Positions 47,278-58,971 of a stretch of DNA of 64,000 bases are shown here, piece by piece. Every line of letters starts with the position of its first letter. The first letter of the stretch is position 1. A program made the translations under genes and the position numbers. Location of the stretch: the NCBI GenBank assembly GCA_016742175.1, contig JACVCH010000002.1, forward strand, positions 248,001 to 312,000, read 5' to 3'. Under the pieces are notes generated by a model. That model was not told the origin of the DNA, ran no database searches, and was given only the letters and a program-made list of their open reading frames with translations. Source of the DNA: Rhizobiaceae bacterium (GTDB lineage: Bacteria > Pseudomonadota > Alphaproteobacteria > Rhizobiales > Rhizobiaceae).

Positions 47278-48441
47278 ATGCATCTCATCCAGGATCAGGC
47301 CGAACTCGAAGCCGTCATCGCAAAGCTCGAACAGTCGAGCTTCGTCACCGTCGATACCGAATTCATTCGCGAGACGACGTTCTGGCCGATCCTGTGCCTG
47401 ATCCAGATGGCAGCCCCCGGCGTCACCGCGCTGGTCGACCCGCTGTCCAAGAACATCGACCTCGCCCCCTTCTTCCGCCTGATGGCGAACGAGAAGGTCA
47501 TCAAGGTCTTCCATGCCGCCCGGCAGGACATCGAGATCGTCTTCCATCTCGGCGACATGATCCCGCATCCCGTCTTCGATACGCAGGTCGCGGCGATGGT
47601 CTGCGGGTTCGGCGACAGCGTCTCCTACGACCAGCTCGTCCAGAGGATCACCGGGACCAGGCTCGACAAGTCGTCGCGCTTCACCGACTGGCGCCATCGC
47701 CCGCTCTCCGACAAGCAGCTCGAATATGCGCTGGCCGACGTCACCTACCTGATCGAGGTCTATGAATATCTGCGCGGCGAACTCGAGCGCGAGGACCGGG
47801 CTCACTGGCTGACCGAGGAGATGGACGTTCTCACCGCCCGCGAAACCTACGATCCGCATCCCGACGACGCGTGGAAGCGGCTCAAGATGCGCGTGCGCAA
47901 GCCGCAGGAACTGGCGATCGTGCAAGCGCTCGCCGCTTGGCGCGACCGCGAGGCGCGCGAACGCGACGTGCCGCGCCAGCGCGTCGTCAAGGACGACGCC
48001 ATCTTCGAGATCGCCCAGCAGGCGCCGCGCGACGGCCAGGCGCTCGGCCGGCTGCGCTCGACGCCGAAGGGCTGGGAGCGTTCGTCGACGGCCGCCGCGC
48101 TTCTCGAAATCGTCAACAAGGCGCTCGACCTGCCCAAGGAGCAGCTTCCGAAAATGCCCAAGCAGGTGCATCAGCCGGAAGGATCGGGCGCCGCCGTCGA
48201 ACTCCTCAAGGTGCTTCTCAAGATGATTGCCGAAAAGGAGGGCGTCGCGCCCAAGGTGCTCGCCTCGGGCGACGACCTCGAAAAGATCGCCGGCGAAGGC
48301 GAGGACGCCACCGTTCCGGCCCTCTCCGGCTGGCGCCGCGAAGTCTTCGGCGAACGCGCGCTCCAACTCGTGCGCGGCGAAGTCGGGCTCAAATTCGAGA
48401 AGCGCCGGGTCGTCGCGTTCGACATCGACGCGGCCGAGTAG
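47278..48441 (+). CDS. rnd: Ribonuclease D
   Basis: A 387-residue 3'-5' exoribonuclease that trims tRNA ends. The DEDDy exonuclease motifs are FVTVDTEFIRETTFWP, VFHAARQDIEIV and YALADVTYLIEVY. An HRDC domain follows, with ELAIVQALAAWRDREARERDVPRQRVVKDDAIFEIA. Its stop codon abuts the stop of ppx (48441 next to 48442), so these convergent genes share no terminator space. Confidence 0.93.
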   Translation: MHLIQDQAELEAVIAKLEQSSFVTVDTEFIRETTFWPILCLIQMAAPGVTALVDPLSKNIDLAPFFRLMANEKVIKVFHAARQDIEIVFHLGDMIPHPVFDTQVAAMVCGFGDSVSYDQLVQRITGTRLDKSSRFTDWRHRPLSDKQLEYALADVTYLIEVYEYLRGELEREDRAHWLTEEMDVLTARETYDPHPDDAWKRLKMRVRKPQELAIVQALAAWRDREARERDVPRQRVVKDDAIFEIAQQAPRDGQALGRLRSTPKGWERSSTAAALLEIVNKALDLPKEQLPKMPKQVHQPEGSGAAVELLKVLLKMIAEKEGVAPKVLASGDDLEKIAGEGEDATVPALSGWRREVFGERALQLVRGEVGLKFEKRRVVAFDIDAAE

Positions 48442-49959
48442 CTATCCGCCGTCGACCACCAGTTCCATCGGCCGGCCGAGCACCTTCGATAGCTGCGCCA
48501 TGCGGCCGACCGGGCGTTCGCCCATGAGGCCGGCATGCTCAGTGGGGATGACGAGGCAAAGCGTGCCGTCGGGCCGCGTGCGCCAGGCCAGCTTCGGGAT
48601 GATGCCCGGCATCGAGGCCGAGAGCAGGTAGACGACGCGCAGCAGCGCGCCGAGGGTGCGCGCGCGCTCGACGTAGTGAGGCGTCGCCAGCGCCCGCATT
48701 TCCGGCGAGACGGCATCCTCGAAGACGCCTTCGTGCCGGAACAGGTTCGCCAGCGCGATGAAGGCGCGGCCGGGATGGTCGACGCCGATGAACGAGGCGT
48801 GGGCGATGATGTTGAGCGACTGCGTGCCGCGATATTCTGGATGCGCGCGCCAGCCGATATCGGCCAGCAGGCATGCGGCCTGCCGGTAGCGCGAATCCGC
48901 CTCGCTTTCCTCGATGCCGAAGGTGCGGAAGCTGGTCCCCGTCCATTCGGCGAGCTCGCGCGAATGGGTTACCGAGCGGGCGCGCAGGATCGCCAGTTCC
49001 TCGGCGGCCGAGATCAACGGGTCCTTCTGCTGCTCCTCGTCCGACAGGAGCGAATAGAGGTAGCCCTCGCGAACGCCGAGCGCCGAGACCACCACCTTTT
49101 CCGGCTTCATCGAACGCATCACTTCGAGCAGCGTCGTCGCGCCGTAAGGCAGGAGCCCGCGCCGGTTCTTGGAAATCCGGTCGATGCCCTTGACCTTGTC
49201 GAGTTCGCCGGAGGCCACCTGCTTCAGGAAATCCGCAAGGCCCTCGATCGGCATTTCATAGTGGTGCATGACGTTGAGGCGATAGTTGTTCACCATCATG
49301 TGGAGGCGGGCGAGATTTCGCCACGTGCCGCCGACGCAGTAGAAGGTGCGCCCCTGCCCGGCGCGCAGGAGCTGCGCGCGGATCAGTTCGGTGCGCGCGA
49401 TGCGCGTCGCGGCCGTGGGCGAGTTCTGCGCCATCTCCTGCAGGCGAAGCCCGCCGAGCGGCAGCGTGATGCCGTCGCCGATCGTCTCGCCCTTGACGTC
49501 GACGAGTTCGAGGCTGCCGCCGCCGAGATCGCCGGCTATGCCGTCGGCCGGATGAAAGCCGGAAATGATGCCGAGCGCAGAATAATAGGCTTCCTGCCGG
49601 CCCGTCAGCACCTTGATCTTCGTGCCGAGGATGTCCTCGGCGCGCGAGATGAAGTCCGGCCCGTTTTCGGCCTCGCGCGCGGCGGCGGTGGCGATGACGT
49701 GCAGGCTTTCGGCCCCCGCCTGCTCCGACAGCGCGCGGAAGCGGCCGAATTCCTCGACCGCACGGCGCACGCCATCCGGGTCGAGCTTGCCGGTCGTCAC
49801 GATGCCGCGCCCGAGGCCCGCCAGCATCTTCTCGTTGAAGAGAACGGTCGGCGAGCGCGCGATGCCCTCGTAGATGACGAGACGGATGGAGTTCGAGCCG
49901 ATGTCGATGATCGACAGCGGACGCCGGTCCTGCAACCGGCCCTGGGAGGTGGCGATCAT
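48442..49959 (-). CDS. ppx: Exopolyphosphatase (Ppx/GppA family)
   Basis: A 505-residue enzyme that releases phosphate from the ends of polyphosphate. The ASKHA-fold phosphate loops are IDIGSNSIRLVIYEG and GDLGGGSLELVDV. The C-terminal HD-like region contains LLADIGWRAHPEYRG and IIAHASFIGVDHPGR. The gene begins 6 nt after ppk, so synthesis and breakdown of polyphosphate are in one leftward operon. Confidence 0.93.
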   Translation of the reverse strand: MIATSQGRLQDRRPLSIIDIGSNSIRLVIYEGIARSPTVLFNEKMLAGLGRGIVTTGKLDPDGVRRAVEEFGRFRALSEQAGAESLHVIATAAAREAENGPDFISRAEDILGTKIKVLTGRQEAYYSALGIISGFHPADGIAGDLGGGSLELVDVKGETIGDGITLPLGGLRLQEMAQNSPTAATRIARTELIRAQLLRAGQGRTFYCVGGTWRNLARLHMMVNNYRLNVMHHYEMPIEGLADFLKQVASGELDKVKGIDRISKNRRGLLPYGATTLLEVMRSMKPEKVVVSALGVREGYLYSLLSDEEQQKDPLISAAEELAILRARSVTHSRELAEWTGTSFRTFGIEESEADSRYRQAACLLADIGWRAHPEYRGTQSLNIIAHASFIGVDHPGRAFIALANLFRHEGVFEDAVSPEMRALATPHYVERARTLGALLRVVYLLSASMPGIIPKLAWRTRPDGTLCLVIPTEHAGLMGERPVGRMAQLSKVLGRPMELVVDGG

Positions 49960-49965
49960 GCGGCC

Positions 49966-52158
<2,193 letters not shown>

Positions 52159-52308
52159 CTGTTCACCCGGCTCCCCCGCGCCGCGACGATCGCGGCCAAT
52201 GCCCGTTCCTGCCAGCCTTTTGCGACAGTTTCATATCACGCATCTTGCAATGGTGGGGCCGATGCTGCAAACGCTCAAGGCCTATTCGTACGATCTTCGG
52301 AGTCCGTC

Positions 52309-52554
52309 ATGGCCGGCCACGCAATTCCCCATTTCCAGAACGACGAAGGCCATCCGGTTATTGAGATCGGCGTCAAGGAATTCATGTGCGTCGGCGCCAA
52401 CCCGCCCTACGACCATCCGCACGTCTTCCTGGACATGGGCGACGACAACGAGAAGGTCTGCCCCTACTGCTCGACGCTCTACCGCTTCAATGCGGGCCTG
52501 AAGGCCGGCGAGAGCGTGCCCGCGGGCGCCGCCTATCACGAGAACGCCGCCTGA
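52309..52554 (+). CDS. Zinc-finger domain protein (NDUFS6-like, zf-CHCC)
   Basis: An 81-residue protein with the zf-CHCC pattern: FMCVGANPPYDHPHVFLDMGDDNEKVCPYCSTLYRF, a cysteine, a histidine and a CxxC pair. This is the domain of the mitochondrial complex I subunit NDUFS6; alphaproteobacterial homologues are accessory subunits of respiratory complex I. It is encoded away from any nuo genes. Its stop is separated by one base from the GTG of the next gene. Confidence 0.87.
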   Translation: MAGHAIPHFQNDEGHPVIEIGVKEFMCVGANPPYDHPHVFLDMGDDNEKVCPYCSTLYRFNAGLKAGESVPAGAAYHENAA

Positions 52555-52555
52555 G

Positions 52556-53692
52556 GTGAGCCGGCGCGTCCAGATCGCGGGCGCCGGCATTGCCGGCCTG
52601 ACGATTGCCCTCTTCCTCGCCCGCGCGGGCTTCGACGTCGAAATCCGCGAGCGCGCGCAAAGCCTCGAATCCGTCGGTGCGGGGCTGCAGCTTTCCCCCA
52701 ATGCGACCCGGCTTCTCGACCGATTGGGCCTCCTGCCCGCGATTGAAACCGCCTCCGTCGCTCCGCAAGCGATCGAGCTTCGCGACGCACGCAGCCTGAA
52801 GCCGCTCGCTGCCGTCGCGCTGGGCGATTTCGCGTCAAGGCGCTGGGGGGCACCCTATCTCGTCATCCATCGCGGCGACCTGCAACGGATATTGCTTGAT
52901 GCGGCCATACAGGAACCGCAGATAGGCATCCGTTTCGGCACGCAAATCGATGCCTCGGCGGCAGCCGACCTGACCATCGGCGCCGATGGCGTCTGGTCGA
53001 CGATGCGCAGCCGCATCGCCGGCGCGTCACCAACCCGCTTCAGCGGCCATGTCGCGTGGCGGGCGCTCGTCGATGTCGGCGATCCGGCCTTCACCGGACT
53101 TGCCGCCAGCCTGTCGCCGACCAGCGTCACCGCGCTCCTCGCCCCGTCCTTCCACCTCGTCGCCTACCCGATCCGCGGGGGCCGGGCGCTCAATCTGGTG
53201 GCGATCATGCGCGGCAATGCCGGGGCAGACGACTGGTCGCAATCCGTCGCGGATGCCGTGCCGCTGCCAGGCGACCACGCCGGCACTCTGCGCGACCTGC
53301 TTGCGCCCGTACGCGGCTGGACGCGCTGGCCGCTCCACGATGTCGATCCGTCCGGCAAATGGGGCGACGCCGGCGGCTTCCTCGTCGGCGACGCCGCGCA
53401 TGCGATGACGCCCTATGCGGCGCAAGGTGCGGCGATGGCGATCGAGGACGGCGCGGCGCTCGCCGCAGCGCTCGGCACCACGCCCGACATCGCTTCCGCG
53501 CTCGCCCGCTATGAAGCCGTTCGCCGCTCGCGCCTTGCCCGCGTCGCCGGCCGTGCGCGCTTCAATCGCTTCGCCTGGCATGCGGCCGGCCCGGTCGCGC
53601 TTGCGCGCAATCTCGTCCTCAAGACGCGCACACCGGAGCGCCTCGCCGCCGATTTCGACTGGCTCTACGGGTTCGACGCCGCCGCATTGTGA
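52556..53692 (+). CDS. FAD-dependent monooxygenase (salicylate hydroxylase-like)
   Basis: A 378-residue flavoprotein. The FAD Rossmann motif is VQIAGAGIAGLTIALFLARAGFDVEIRER, the second nucleotide motif is ADLTIGADGVWSTMR, and the GD motif is GGFLVGDAAHAMTPYAAQGAAMAIEDGAAL. Together these define group A aromatic-ring hydroxylases; the substrate cannot be told, and ubiquinone-type substrates are also possible in this fold. The start is a GTG one base after the zinc-finger gene stop. Its last 28 bp overlap the convergent DUF2459 gene. Confidence 0.85.
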   Translation: MSRRVQIAGAGIAGLTIALFLARAGFDVEIRERAQSLESVGAGLQLSPNATRLLDRLGLLPAIETASVAPQAIELRDARSLKPLAAVALGDFASRRWGAPYLVIHRGDLQRILLDAAIQEPQIGIRFGTQIDASAAADLTIGADGVWSTMRSRIAGASPTRFSGHVAWRALVDVGDPAFTGLAASLSPTSVTALLAPSFHLVAYPIRGGRALNLVAIMRGNAGADDWSQSVADAVPLPGDHAGTLRDLLAPVRGWTRWPLHDVDPSGKWGDAGGFLVGDAAHAMTPYAAQGAAMAIEDGAALAAALGTTPDIASALARYEAVRRSRLARVAGRARFNRFAWHAAGPVALARNLVLKTRTPERLAADFDWLYGFDAAAL

Positions 53693-54366
53693 GCGGCGAC
53701 GGACCAGACGAGGCTCACCGGCAGTGGATTCCACCAGCCGGTGCGAAAGCCGCCTTCGCGCAGCACGCGGCTTGTCCATAGATTGCAGCCGACCAGCACG
53801 TTGAACCAGCCCCGCGCTTCGTAGAAGCGGTCGAACTCGCCATAGCCGGCGCCCTCGATCACATCCGGCCGGCCGGCCGCGTCCGGGACGAGGGTCGCCA
53901 ACACCTCGTCGATCATGGCCGTCATTTCCCGCTCGGAGACGTCGAGGACTACGACACCCTCAGCAGGCAAGGCGATCGCGCCGCCGAGCGCGGCGTGGAG
54001 CACCGCGCGGTCGAGCGTCAGCGCCTTGACCGCGGGCCCCGGCTTCAGATCCGCCCAGGTCGGCGTTTCGAGATAGAAGGCGCGCCCGCCCCAGCCGATC
54101 ACCAGCCAGGCAAGTTCGGGTGCGTCCAAAGGCAGGCCGTCCTCGGCCAGGAAGCCGAACCGGCCGAGGATGTCCAGATCGGCAGGAAAGGCGATGTCGG
54201 TGTGGATGGCGTTGGCGACGAGCAGCACCTGCCGCGTCGCCGGCTCGCCCGCAGGCGCGAAAAGCGGGCGCGGCACGATGGCGCCCAGAACGAAGGCGGC
54301 CGCCGCCAGGGCGGCGACGCCAAGAAGCCCGCGAAGCAGCCGCATCCGGCGGCTTCGCGTTTGCAT
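53665..54366 (-). CDS. DUF2459/TIGR02117-family protein
   Basis: A 233-residue protein with an N-terminal membrane segment or signal (LLRGLLGVAALAAAAFVLGAIV), the VANAIHTDIAFPAD motif of the DUF2459 family, then LVIGWGGRAFYLETPTWADL and the C-terminal CNLWTSRVLREGGFRTGWWNPLP. Family members are often linked to storage-polymer or urease clusters, but no function is fixed. It starts 2 nt after the aapP stop in the same direction, so it may be a distal gene of the aap operon. Confidence 0.78.
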   Translation of the reverse strand: MQTRSRRMRLLRGLLGVAALAAAAFVLGAIVPRPLFAPAGEPATRQVLLVANAIHTDIAFPADLDILGRFGFLAEDGLPLDAPELAWLVIGWGGRAFYLETPTWADLKPGPAVKALTLDRAVLHAALGGAIALPAEGVVVLDVSEREMTAMIDEVLATLVPDAAGRPDVIEGAGYGEFDRFYEARGWFNVLVGCNLWTSRVLREGGFRTGWWNPLPVSLVWSVAAHNAAASNP

Positions 54367-54368
54367 CG

Positions 54369-55172
54369 TCAGTGCAGGATCTGGCTCAGGAAGAGCTTGG
54401 TGCGCTCATGCTGCGGATTGTCGAAGAACTTCTCCGGCACGTTCTGCTCGACGATCTGGCCCTGATCCATGAAGATGACGCGGTTGGCGACCTGGCGGGC
54501 GAAGCCCATCTCGTGCGTCACGCAGATCATGGTCATGCCTTCTTCGGCAAGGCCGACCATCGTCTCCAGCACTTCCTTGATCATCTCCGGATCGAGCGCC
54601 GAGGTCGGCTCGTCGAAGAGCATGATGCGCGGGTTCATGCAAAGCGAACGCGCGATCGCCACGCGCTGCTGCTGGCCGCCCGAAAGCTGGCCGGGATATT
54701 TGAGCGCCTGCTCGGGAATCTTGACGCGCTCCAGATAGTGCATCGCGACTTCCTCGGCCTGCTTCTTCGGCATCTTGCGCACCCAGATCGGCGCGAGCGT
54801 GCAGTTTTCGAGGATGGTCAAATGCGGGAAGAGGTTGAAGTGCTGGAACACCATGCCGACTTCGCGGCGCACTTCATCGATCTTCTTCAGGTCGTTGGTG
54901 AGTTCGATCCCGTCGACGATGATCTTGCCCTTCTGGTGTTCCTCCAGCCGGTTGATGCAGCGGATCATGGTCGACTTGCCCGAGCCCGAAGGCCCGCACA
55001 CGACGATGCGCTCGCCGCGCATGACCTTCAGGTTGATGTCGCGCAGCACGTGGAAGTCGCCATACCATTTGTGCATGCCGATGATCTCGATCGCCACGTC
55101 GGTATCGGACACCTGCATCTTCGAACGGTCGACCGAGCGGTCGCTTGCCATGACGGCGTCTTGAGTAGCCAT
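54369..55172 (-). CDS. aapP: General L-amino acid ABC transporter ATP-binding protein
   Basis: A 267-residue ATPase of the polar amino acid class. Walker A is [13 protein letters not shown], the signature [15 protein letters not shown], Walker [15 protein letters not shown], and the switch histidine lies in [10 protein letters not shown]. It energises the AapQM permease pair. The ATG at 55172 is 17 nt after aapM. Confidence 0.95.
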   Translation of the reverse strand: MATQDAVMASDRSVDRSKMQVSDTDVAIEIIGMHKWYGDFHVLRDINLKVMRGERIVVCGPSGSGKSTMIRCINRLEEHQKGKIIVDGIELTNDLKKIDEVRREVGMVFQHFNLFPHLTILENCTLAPIWVRKMPKKQAEEVAMHYLERVKIPEQALKYPGQLSGGQQQRVAIARSLCMNPRIMLFDEPTSALDPEMIKEVLETMVGLAEEGMTMICVTHEMGFARQVANRVIFMDQGQIVEQNVPEKFFDNPQHERTKLFLSQILH

Positions 55173-55189
55173 GTCGGTTCCCCTTGGCC

Positions 55190-56347
55190 TTATTTTCTGT
55201 GGCCGGTGTCGAGCCGGCGTTCCATGTAGATCGAATAGCGCGACATCGCGAAGCAGAAGGCCCAGAACACCAGCCCGGCAAAGATCAGGCCGGATTTCGG
55301 GGTCTGCGGCGAGGCCCAGTTCGAATCCGAGAAGTTCTGGCGCACGATCGCGAGCAGGTCGAACATGCCGACGATGTAGACGAGGCTCGTGTCCTTGAAG
55401 AGGCCGATGAAGGTGTTCACGATGCCCGGAATCACCAGCTTCAGCGCCTGCGGAAGCACGATCAGCCCCATCGACTGCCAATAGCCGAGGCCGAGCGAGG
55501 ACGCGCCCTCATACTGGCCCTTGGGAATGGCCTGCAGGCCGCCGCGCACCACTTCGGCCATGTAGGCCGAGGCGAAGATCGACAGGCCGACGACGGCGCG
55601 CAGGAAGCGGTCGAAGGTCGTTCCGGCCGGCATGAAGAGCGGCAGCATGACGCTCGCCATGAACAGGACGCTGATCAGCGGCACGCCGCGGATCGTCTCG
55701 ATGAAAACGACGCAGATCATCTTGATGACCGGCAGTTTCGATCGCCGTCCGAGCGCCAAGAGGATGCCGAAGGGCAGCGACACCGAAATCGCGACGAAGG
55801 ACAGCACCATCGTGACCAGGAGCCCGCCCCAGAGCGAGGTCTGGACCGGAAGCAGGCCGAACGAGCCGCCGACGAGCAGGAAGTAGGCTACGACCGGAAA
55901 CACGCCGAAGAAGACGATCGCGTTGATCGCCTTGAACGGCACGCGCGGGATCAAAAGCGGCACCAGAAGCGCGATGAACATCACCGCCGTCAGGTTGACG
56001 CGCCAGCGCTCGAAGACTGGGTAGCGGCCATACATGAACTGCGAGAACTTGGCGTTGACGAAGGCCCAGCAGGCGCCGGACCAGCCGTCGGGCTGGATGC
56101 CGCCCTGCGACTGCGTCGAGCAGACGGAACGGTCCGGCCCGACCCAGGCGGCGTCGAGGAACGCCCAGCGGATGATGTTGGGCAGCGCATAGGCGACGAT
56201 CAGCAGGCCGACGAGCGTCAGGAGGCCGTCCACGGGCGTCGCGAACAGGTTCTTGCGCAGCCAGCGGGTGACGCCCTTTTCGCGCTCCGGCGCATTCTGG
56301 GCGTTCACCATCTCCATACGGACGTAGGAAAGGTCGTGTTCCTGCAT
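55190..56347 (-). CDS. aapM: General L-amino acid ABC transporter permease AapM
   Basis: A 385-residue permease, larger than the usual His/Glu-type permease because of an N-terminal region with extra helices, as known for AapM. The conserved cytoplasmic loop is [30 protein letters not shown]. The segment [27 protein letters not shown] matches the family. It begins 4 nt after aapQ. Confidence 0.95.
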   Translation of the reverse strand: MQEHDLSYVRMEMVNAQNAPEREKGVTRWLRKNLFATPVDGLLTLVGLLIVAYALPNIIRWAFLDAAWVGPDRSVCSTQSQGGIQPDGWSGACWAFVNAKFSQFMYGRYPVFERWRVNLTAVMFIALLVPLLIPRVPFKAINAIVFFGVFPVVAYFLLVGGSFGLLPVQTSLWGGLLVTMVLSFVAISVSLPFGILLALGRRSKLPVIKMICVVFIETIRGVPLISVLFMASVMLPLFMPAGTTFDRFLRAVVGLSIFASAYMAEVVRGGLQAIPKGQYEGASSLGLGYWQSMGLIVLPQALKLVIPGIVNTFIGLFKDTSLVYIVGMFDLLAIVRQNFSDSNWASPQTPKSGLIFAGLVFWAFCFAMSRYSIYMERRLDTGHRK

Positions 56348-56351
56348 GGTC

Positions 56352-57542
56352 CTACCTCTCCACCAACGCCATCTTGGCGTTGTACCAGTTCATGAAGGCC
56401 GAGGTGAGCAGGCTGAGACCGAGATAGACGACGATCCAGATGGCGACGACCTCGATCGCCTGGCCCGTCTGGTTCATGGTCGTCTGGCCGATCGCGACGA
56501 GGTCGGCGTAACCGACGGCAATCGCCAGCGACGAGTTCTTGGTCAGGTTCAGATACTGGCTCGTGAGCGGCGGAATGATGATCCGCAGCGCCTGCGGCAC
56601 CACGACCAGCCGCAGCGTGCGGCGGGGCGAGAGGCCGAGCGAATAGGATGCTTCCGACTGGCCCTTGGCGACGCCGAGGACGCCCGCGCGGACGATTTCG
56701 GCGATGAAGGATGCCGTATAGAGCGACAGCGCCAGATAGAGCGACAGGAATTCCGGCCGCACGACCCAGCCGCCCTGAAGGCTGAAGCCCGCCATCTCGG
56801 GATACTCCACCGTGGCCGGCGTGCCGGTGACGAGGAAGGCGACGAGGGGCAGTCCGATCAGGAGCGCCAGGGCGACCCGGACGGTCGGGAAAATCTGGCC
56901 GGTGGCCATCTGGCGGCGCCGCGCCCACAGGACGATCGCTATGACCGCGACGACCGCGAGCGCGAAGGCTGCCGGGACCAGCCAGAATCCGGGCTCGGCG
57001 ATGATGCGCGGCGTATAGAAACCACGATTGTTGATCATGCCGCCCAGCGGCAGGTCGACCGATTGACGCGGTCCGGGCAGGACCGAGAGCACGCCGACAT
57101 ACCAGAAGAAGATCACCAACAGCGGCGGGATGTTGCGGAAGATTTCCACATAGACCGTGCAGATGCGCGAGATCAGCCAGTTGTTCGACAGGCGCCCGAT
57201 GCCGACGATGAAGCCGACGATGGTCGCCGTGATGATGCCGGTGATCGCCACGAGCAACGTGTTCAATATGCCGACGGTGATCGCCCGCATGAAGGTCGAG
57301 TTCGAGGAATAGGAGATCAGCGACTGGCTCAAATCGAAGCCTGCGCGGCCCGACAGGAAGCCGAAGCCCGACGCGATGTTCGCGCGCCGCAGGTTTTCCG
57401 CCGTGTTGCCGATGATCCAGTAGATGAAGCCGATCAGCGCAACCGCGACGACGACCTGCACGACGATGCCGCGCGTCTTGGGATCGTTCACCCAAGAAAC
57501 CTGTGCGGGCTCTTCAGCGCGCACACTCATCTGCGAAGCCAT
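56352..57542 (-). CDS. aapQ: General L-amino acid ABC transporter permease AapQ
   Basis: A 396-residue permease with the loop [30 protein letters not shown] and the family string [18 protein letters not shown]. About eight membrane helices are predicted. Together with AapM it forms the channel of a broad-range L-amino-acid importer. It lies downstream of aapJ, separated by a strong hairpin (57565-57588). Confidence 0.95.
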   Translation of the reverse strand: MASQMSVRAEEPAQVSWVNDPKTRGIVVQVVVAVALIGFIYWIIGNTAENLRRANIASGFGFLSGRAGFDLSQSLISYSSNSTFMRAITVGILNTLLVAITGIITATIVGFIVGIGRLSNNWLISRICTVYVEIFRNIPPLLVIFFWYVGVLSVLPGPRQSVDLPLGGMINNRGFYTPRIIAEPGFWLVPAAFALAVVAVIAIVLWARRRQMATGQIFPTVRVALALLIGLPLVAFLVTGTPATVEYPEMAGFSLQGGWVVRPEFLSLYLALSLYTASFIAEIVRAGVLGVAKGQSEASYSLGLSPRRTLRLVVVPQALRIIIPPLTSQYLNLTKNSSLAIAVGYADLVAIGQTTMNQTGQAIEVVAIWIVVYLGLSLLTSAFMNWYNAKMALVER

Positions 57543-57564
57543 TTTCCCTCCGCGCCAAAGAGAA

Positions 57565-57588
57565 CGGGAGGCGGATTACCGCCTCCCG
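57565..57588 (-). terminator. Intercistronic hairpin between aapJ and aapQ
   Basis: A perfect 10-bp inverted repeat, CGGGAGGCGG/CCGCCTCCCG, with a 4-nt loop, followed leftward by TTCTCTTT. It lies 18 nt after the aapJ stop and before the aapQ start. Such hairpins after binding-protein genes protect or partially end the mRNA, giving more binding protein than permease. Confidence 0.8.
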
Positions 57589-57606
57589 ATGCCAGTCCGA
57601 TTCCGC

Positions 57607-58635
57607 TTAGCGGATCGGCATCGCGTATTGCAGGCCACCGTCGCTCCACAGCGCGTTCAGGCCGCGGGCGATCGCAAGCGGGCTGCCGGCGCCGATGTTG
57701 CGGTCGAAGACTTCGCCGTAATTGCCGACTTCGCGGACGATGTTGGCGACCCAGGCATTGTCGAGGCCGAGGCCCTGGCCGATGGTCGATTCATCTTCCT
57801 GGCCGAGGATGCGGCGGATTTCCGGGTTCTCCGAGTTCAGCATCTCGTCGATGTTTTCCGACGTGATTCCAAGCTCTTCGGCCTGGACCATCGCGAAGAG
57901 AGTCCACTTCACGATGTTGAACCACTGCTCGTCGCCCTGGCGAACGGCAGGTCCGAGCGGCTCCTTGGAGATGATCTCCGGCAGGACGACGTGCTCGTCC
58001 GGGTTGGCGAGCGTCAGGCGAAGCGCGTAGAGGCCCGAGGCGTCGGTCGTGTAGGCGTCGCAACGGCCGGCCTCATAGGCCGCGTTGGTCTCTTCGAAGC
58101 CCTGGAAGACAACCGGGTTGTATTCCATGTTGTTGGCCGCGAAATAGTCGGCGAGGTTGAGTTCGGTCGTGGTGCCCGACTGCACGCAGATCGCCGCGCC
58201 CGAAAGCTGCATGGCGGAGTTGATGTCCGGCAGCTTGGTCGAGTTGATCATGAAGCCCTGGCCGTCATAGTAGTTCACGCCGGCAAAGCTCAGGCCGAGC
58301 GTGGTGTCGCGCGTCAACGTCCAGGTCGTGTTGCGGGCGAGCAGGTCGATTTCGCCCGACTGCAGCGCGGTGAAGCGCTCGGTCGCGTTGGTCGGAGTGT
58401 ACTGCACGGAATCGCCATCGCCGAAGACGGCAGCGGCAACGGCGCGGCACAGGTCGACGTCGAATCCGGTCCACTCGCCGGCGTCATCGGGGGCGGCGAA
58501 GCCGGCCAGGCCGGTGTGGACGCCGCACTGGACGAAGCCCTTCGCCTTAACGTCGTCGAGCGTCGCAGCCGAAGCGGCCGTCGCACCGAGCGACAGCACG
58601 GCACCGCCGAGAATTCCCACCATAAACTTGTTCAT
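57607..58635 (-). CDS. aapJ: General L-amino acid ABC transporter substrate-binding protein
   Basis: A 342-residue periplasmic protein. The signal peptide is FMVGILGGAVLSLGATAASAA, and the SBP_bac_3 core reads GFVQCGVHTGLAGFAAPDDAGEWTGFDVDLCRAVAAAVFG. The long-type AapJ/BztA features include RFTALQSGEIDLLARNTTWTLTRD and the cysteine pair regions CVQSG and CDAYTTD. The ATG at 58635 gives the standard start. It leads the aapJQMP operon. Confidence 0.95.
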   Translation of the reverse strand: MNKFMVGILGGAVLSLGATAASAATLDDVKAKGFVQCGVHTGLAGFAAPDDAGEWTGFDVDLCRAVAAAVFGDGDSVQYTPTNATERFTALQSGEIDLLARNTTWTLTRDTTLGLSFAGVNYYDGQGFMINSTKLPDINSAMQLSGAAICVQSGTTTELNLADYFAANNMEYNPVVFQGFEETNAAYEAGRCDAYTTDASGLYALRLTLANPDEHVVLPEIISKEPLGPAVRQGDEQWFNIVKWTLFAMVQAEELGITSENIDEMLNSENPEIRRILGQEDESTIGQGLGLDNAWVANIVREVGNYGEVFDRNIGAGSPLAIARGLNALWSDGGLQYAMPIR

Positions 58636-58971
58636 TGCCCACTTACCCTCTTGTTTTCGAAGCATGTTCCTTATGCCTCGTCTTGTTTTGTCTGGAAGCC
58701 GCTTGAGCGGCCACATGCGCCGTATCGATGCCCGGCGCCGCCGGCCCCCTGCCCTGTCTCCCATTCACGGCGGCCATCGAAGGCCATAAATTTTGCTGGG
58801 TCAAGCCTGAAAGCACCAGTGGACCTATCGGCCCGTCATCATTCGGCCATCTTCCCCGACGTCGCCTGGGGCGCATCGCCTGCCCAGCCGTTGGGCAGGT
58901 TCGCTGCGTTGCACCAATTCGTGCAGACGCGTATTGATCGCGCCAAGACTTGAAATCAACGGTGGAAAAGC
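58636..58971. promoter_or_regulatory. Divergent region between aapJ and metC
   Basis: This 336-bp gap carries no convincing gene. It must hold the aap promoter (leftward) and the metC promoter (rightward). The only strong structure is a perfect 8-bp hairpin, CCTGCCCA/TGGGCAGG, at 58879-58899 with a 5-nt loop, about 75 nt before metC; no T tract follows. A T-rich stretch lies just upstream of aapJ near 58655-58690. No known SAM or other riboswitch pattern was found. Confidence 0.4.

Noticed and set aside
52159-52308. Possible Pho box upstream of ppk (CTGTCGC and CTGGCAG)
   Set aside because: The half sites are 13 nt apart in place of the 11-nt phasing of a Pho box, and both differ from CTGTCAT.
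58636-58971. SAM-type riboswitch ahead of metC
   Set aside because: Only one simple 8-bp hairpin is present; the conserved core of SAM-I or SAM-II classes was not found.
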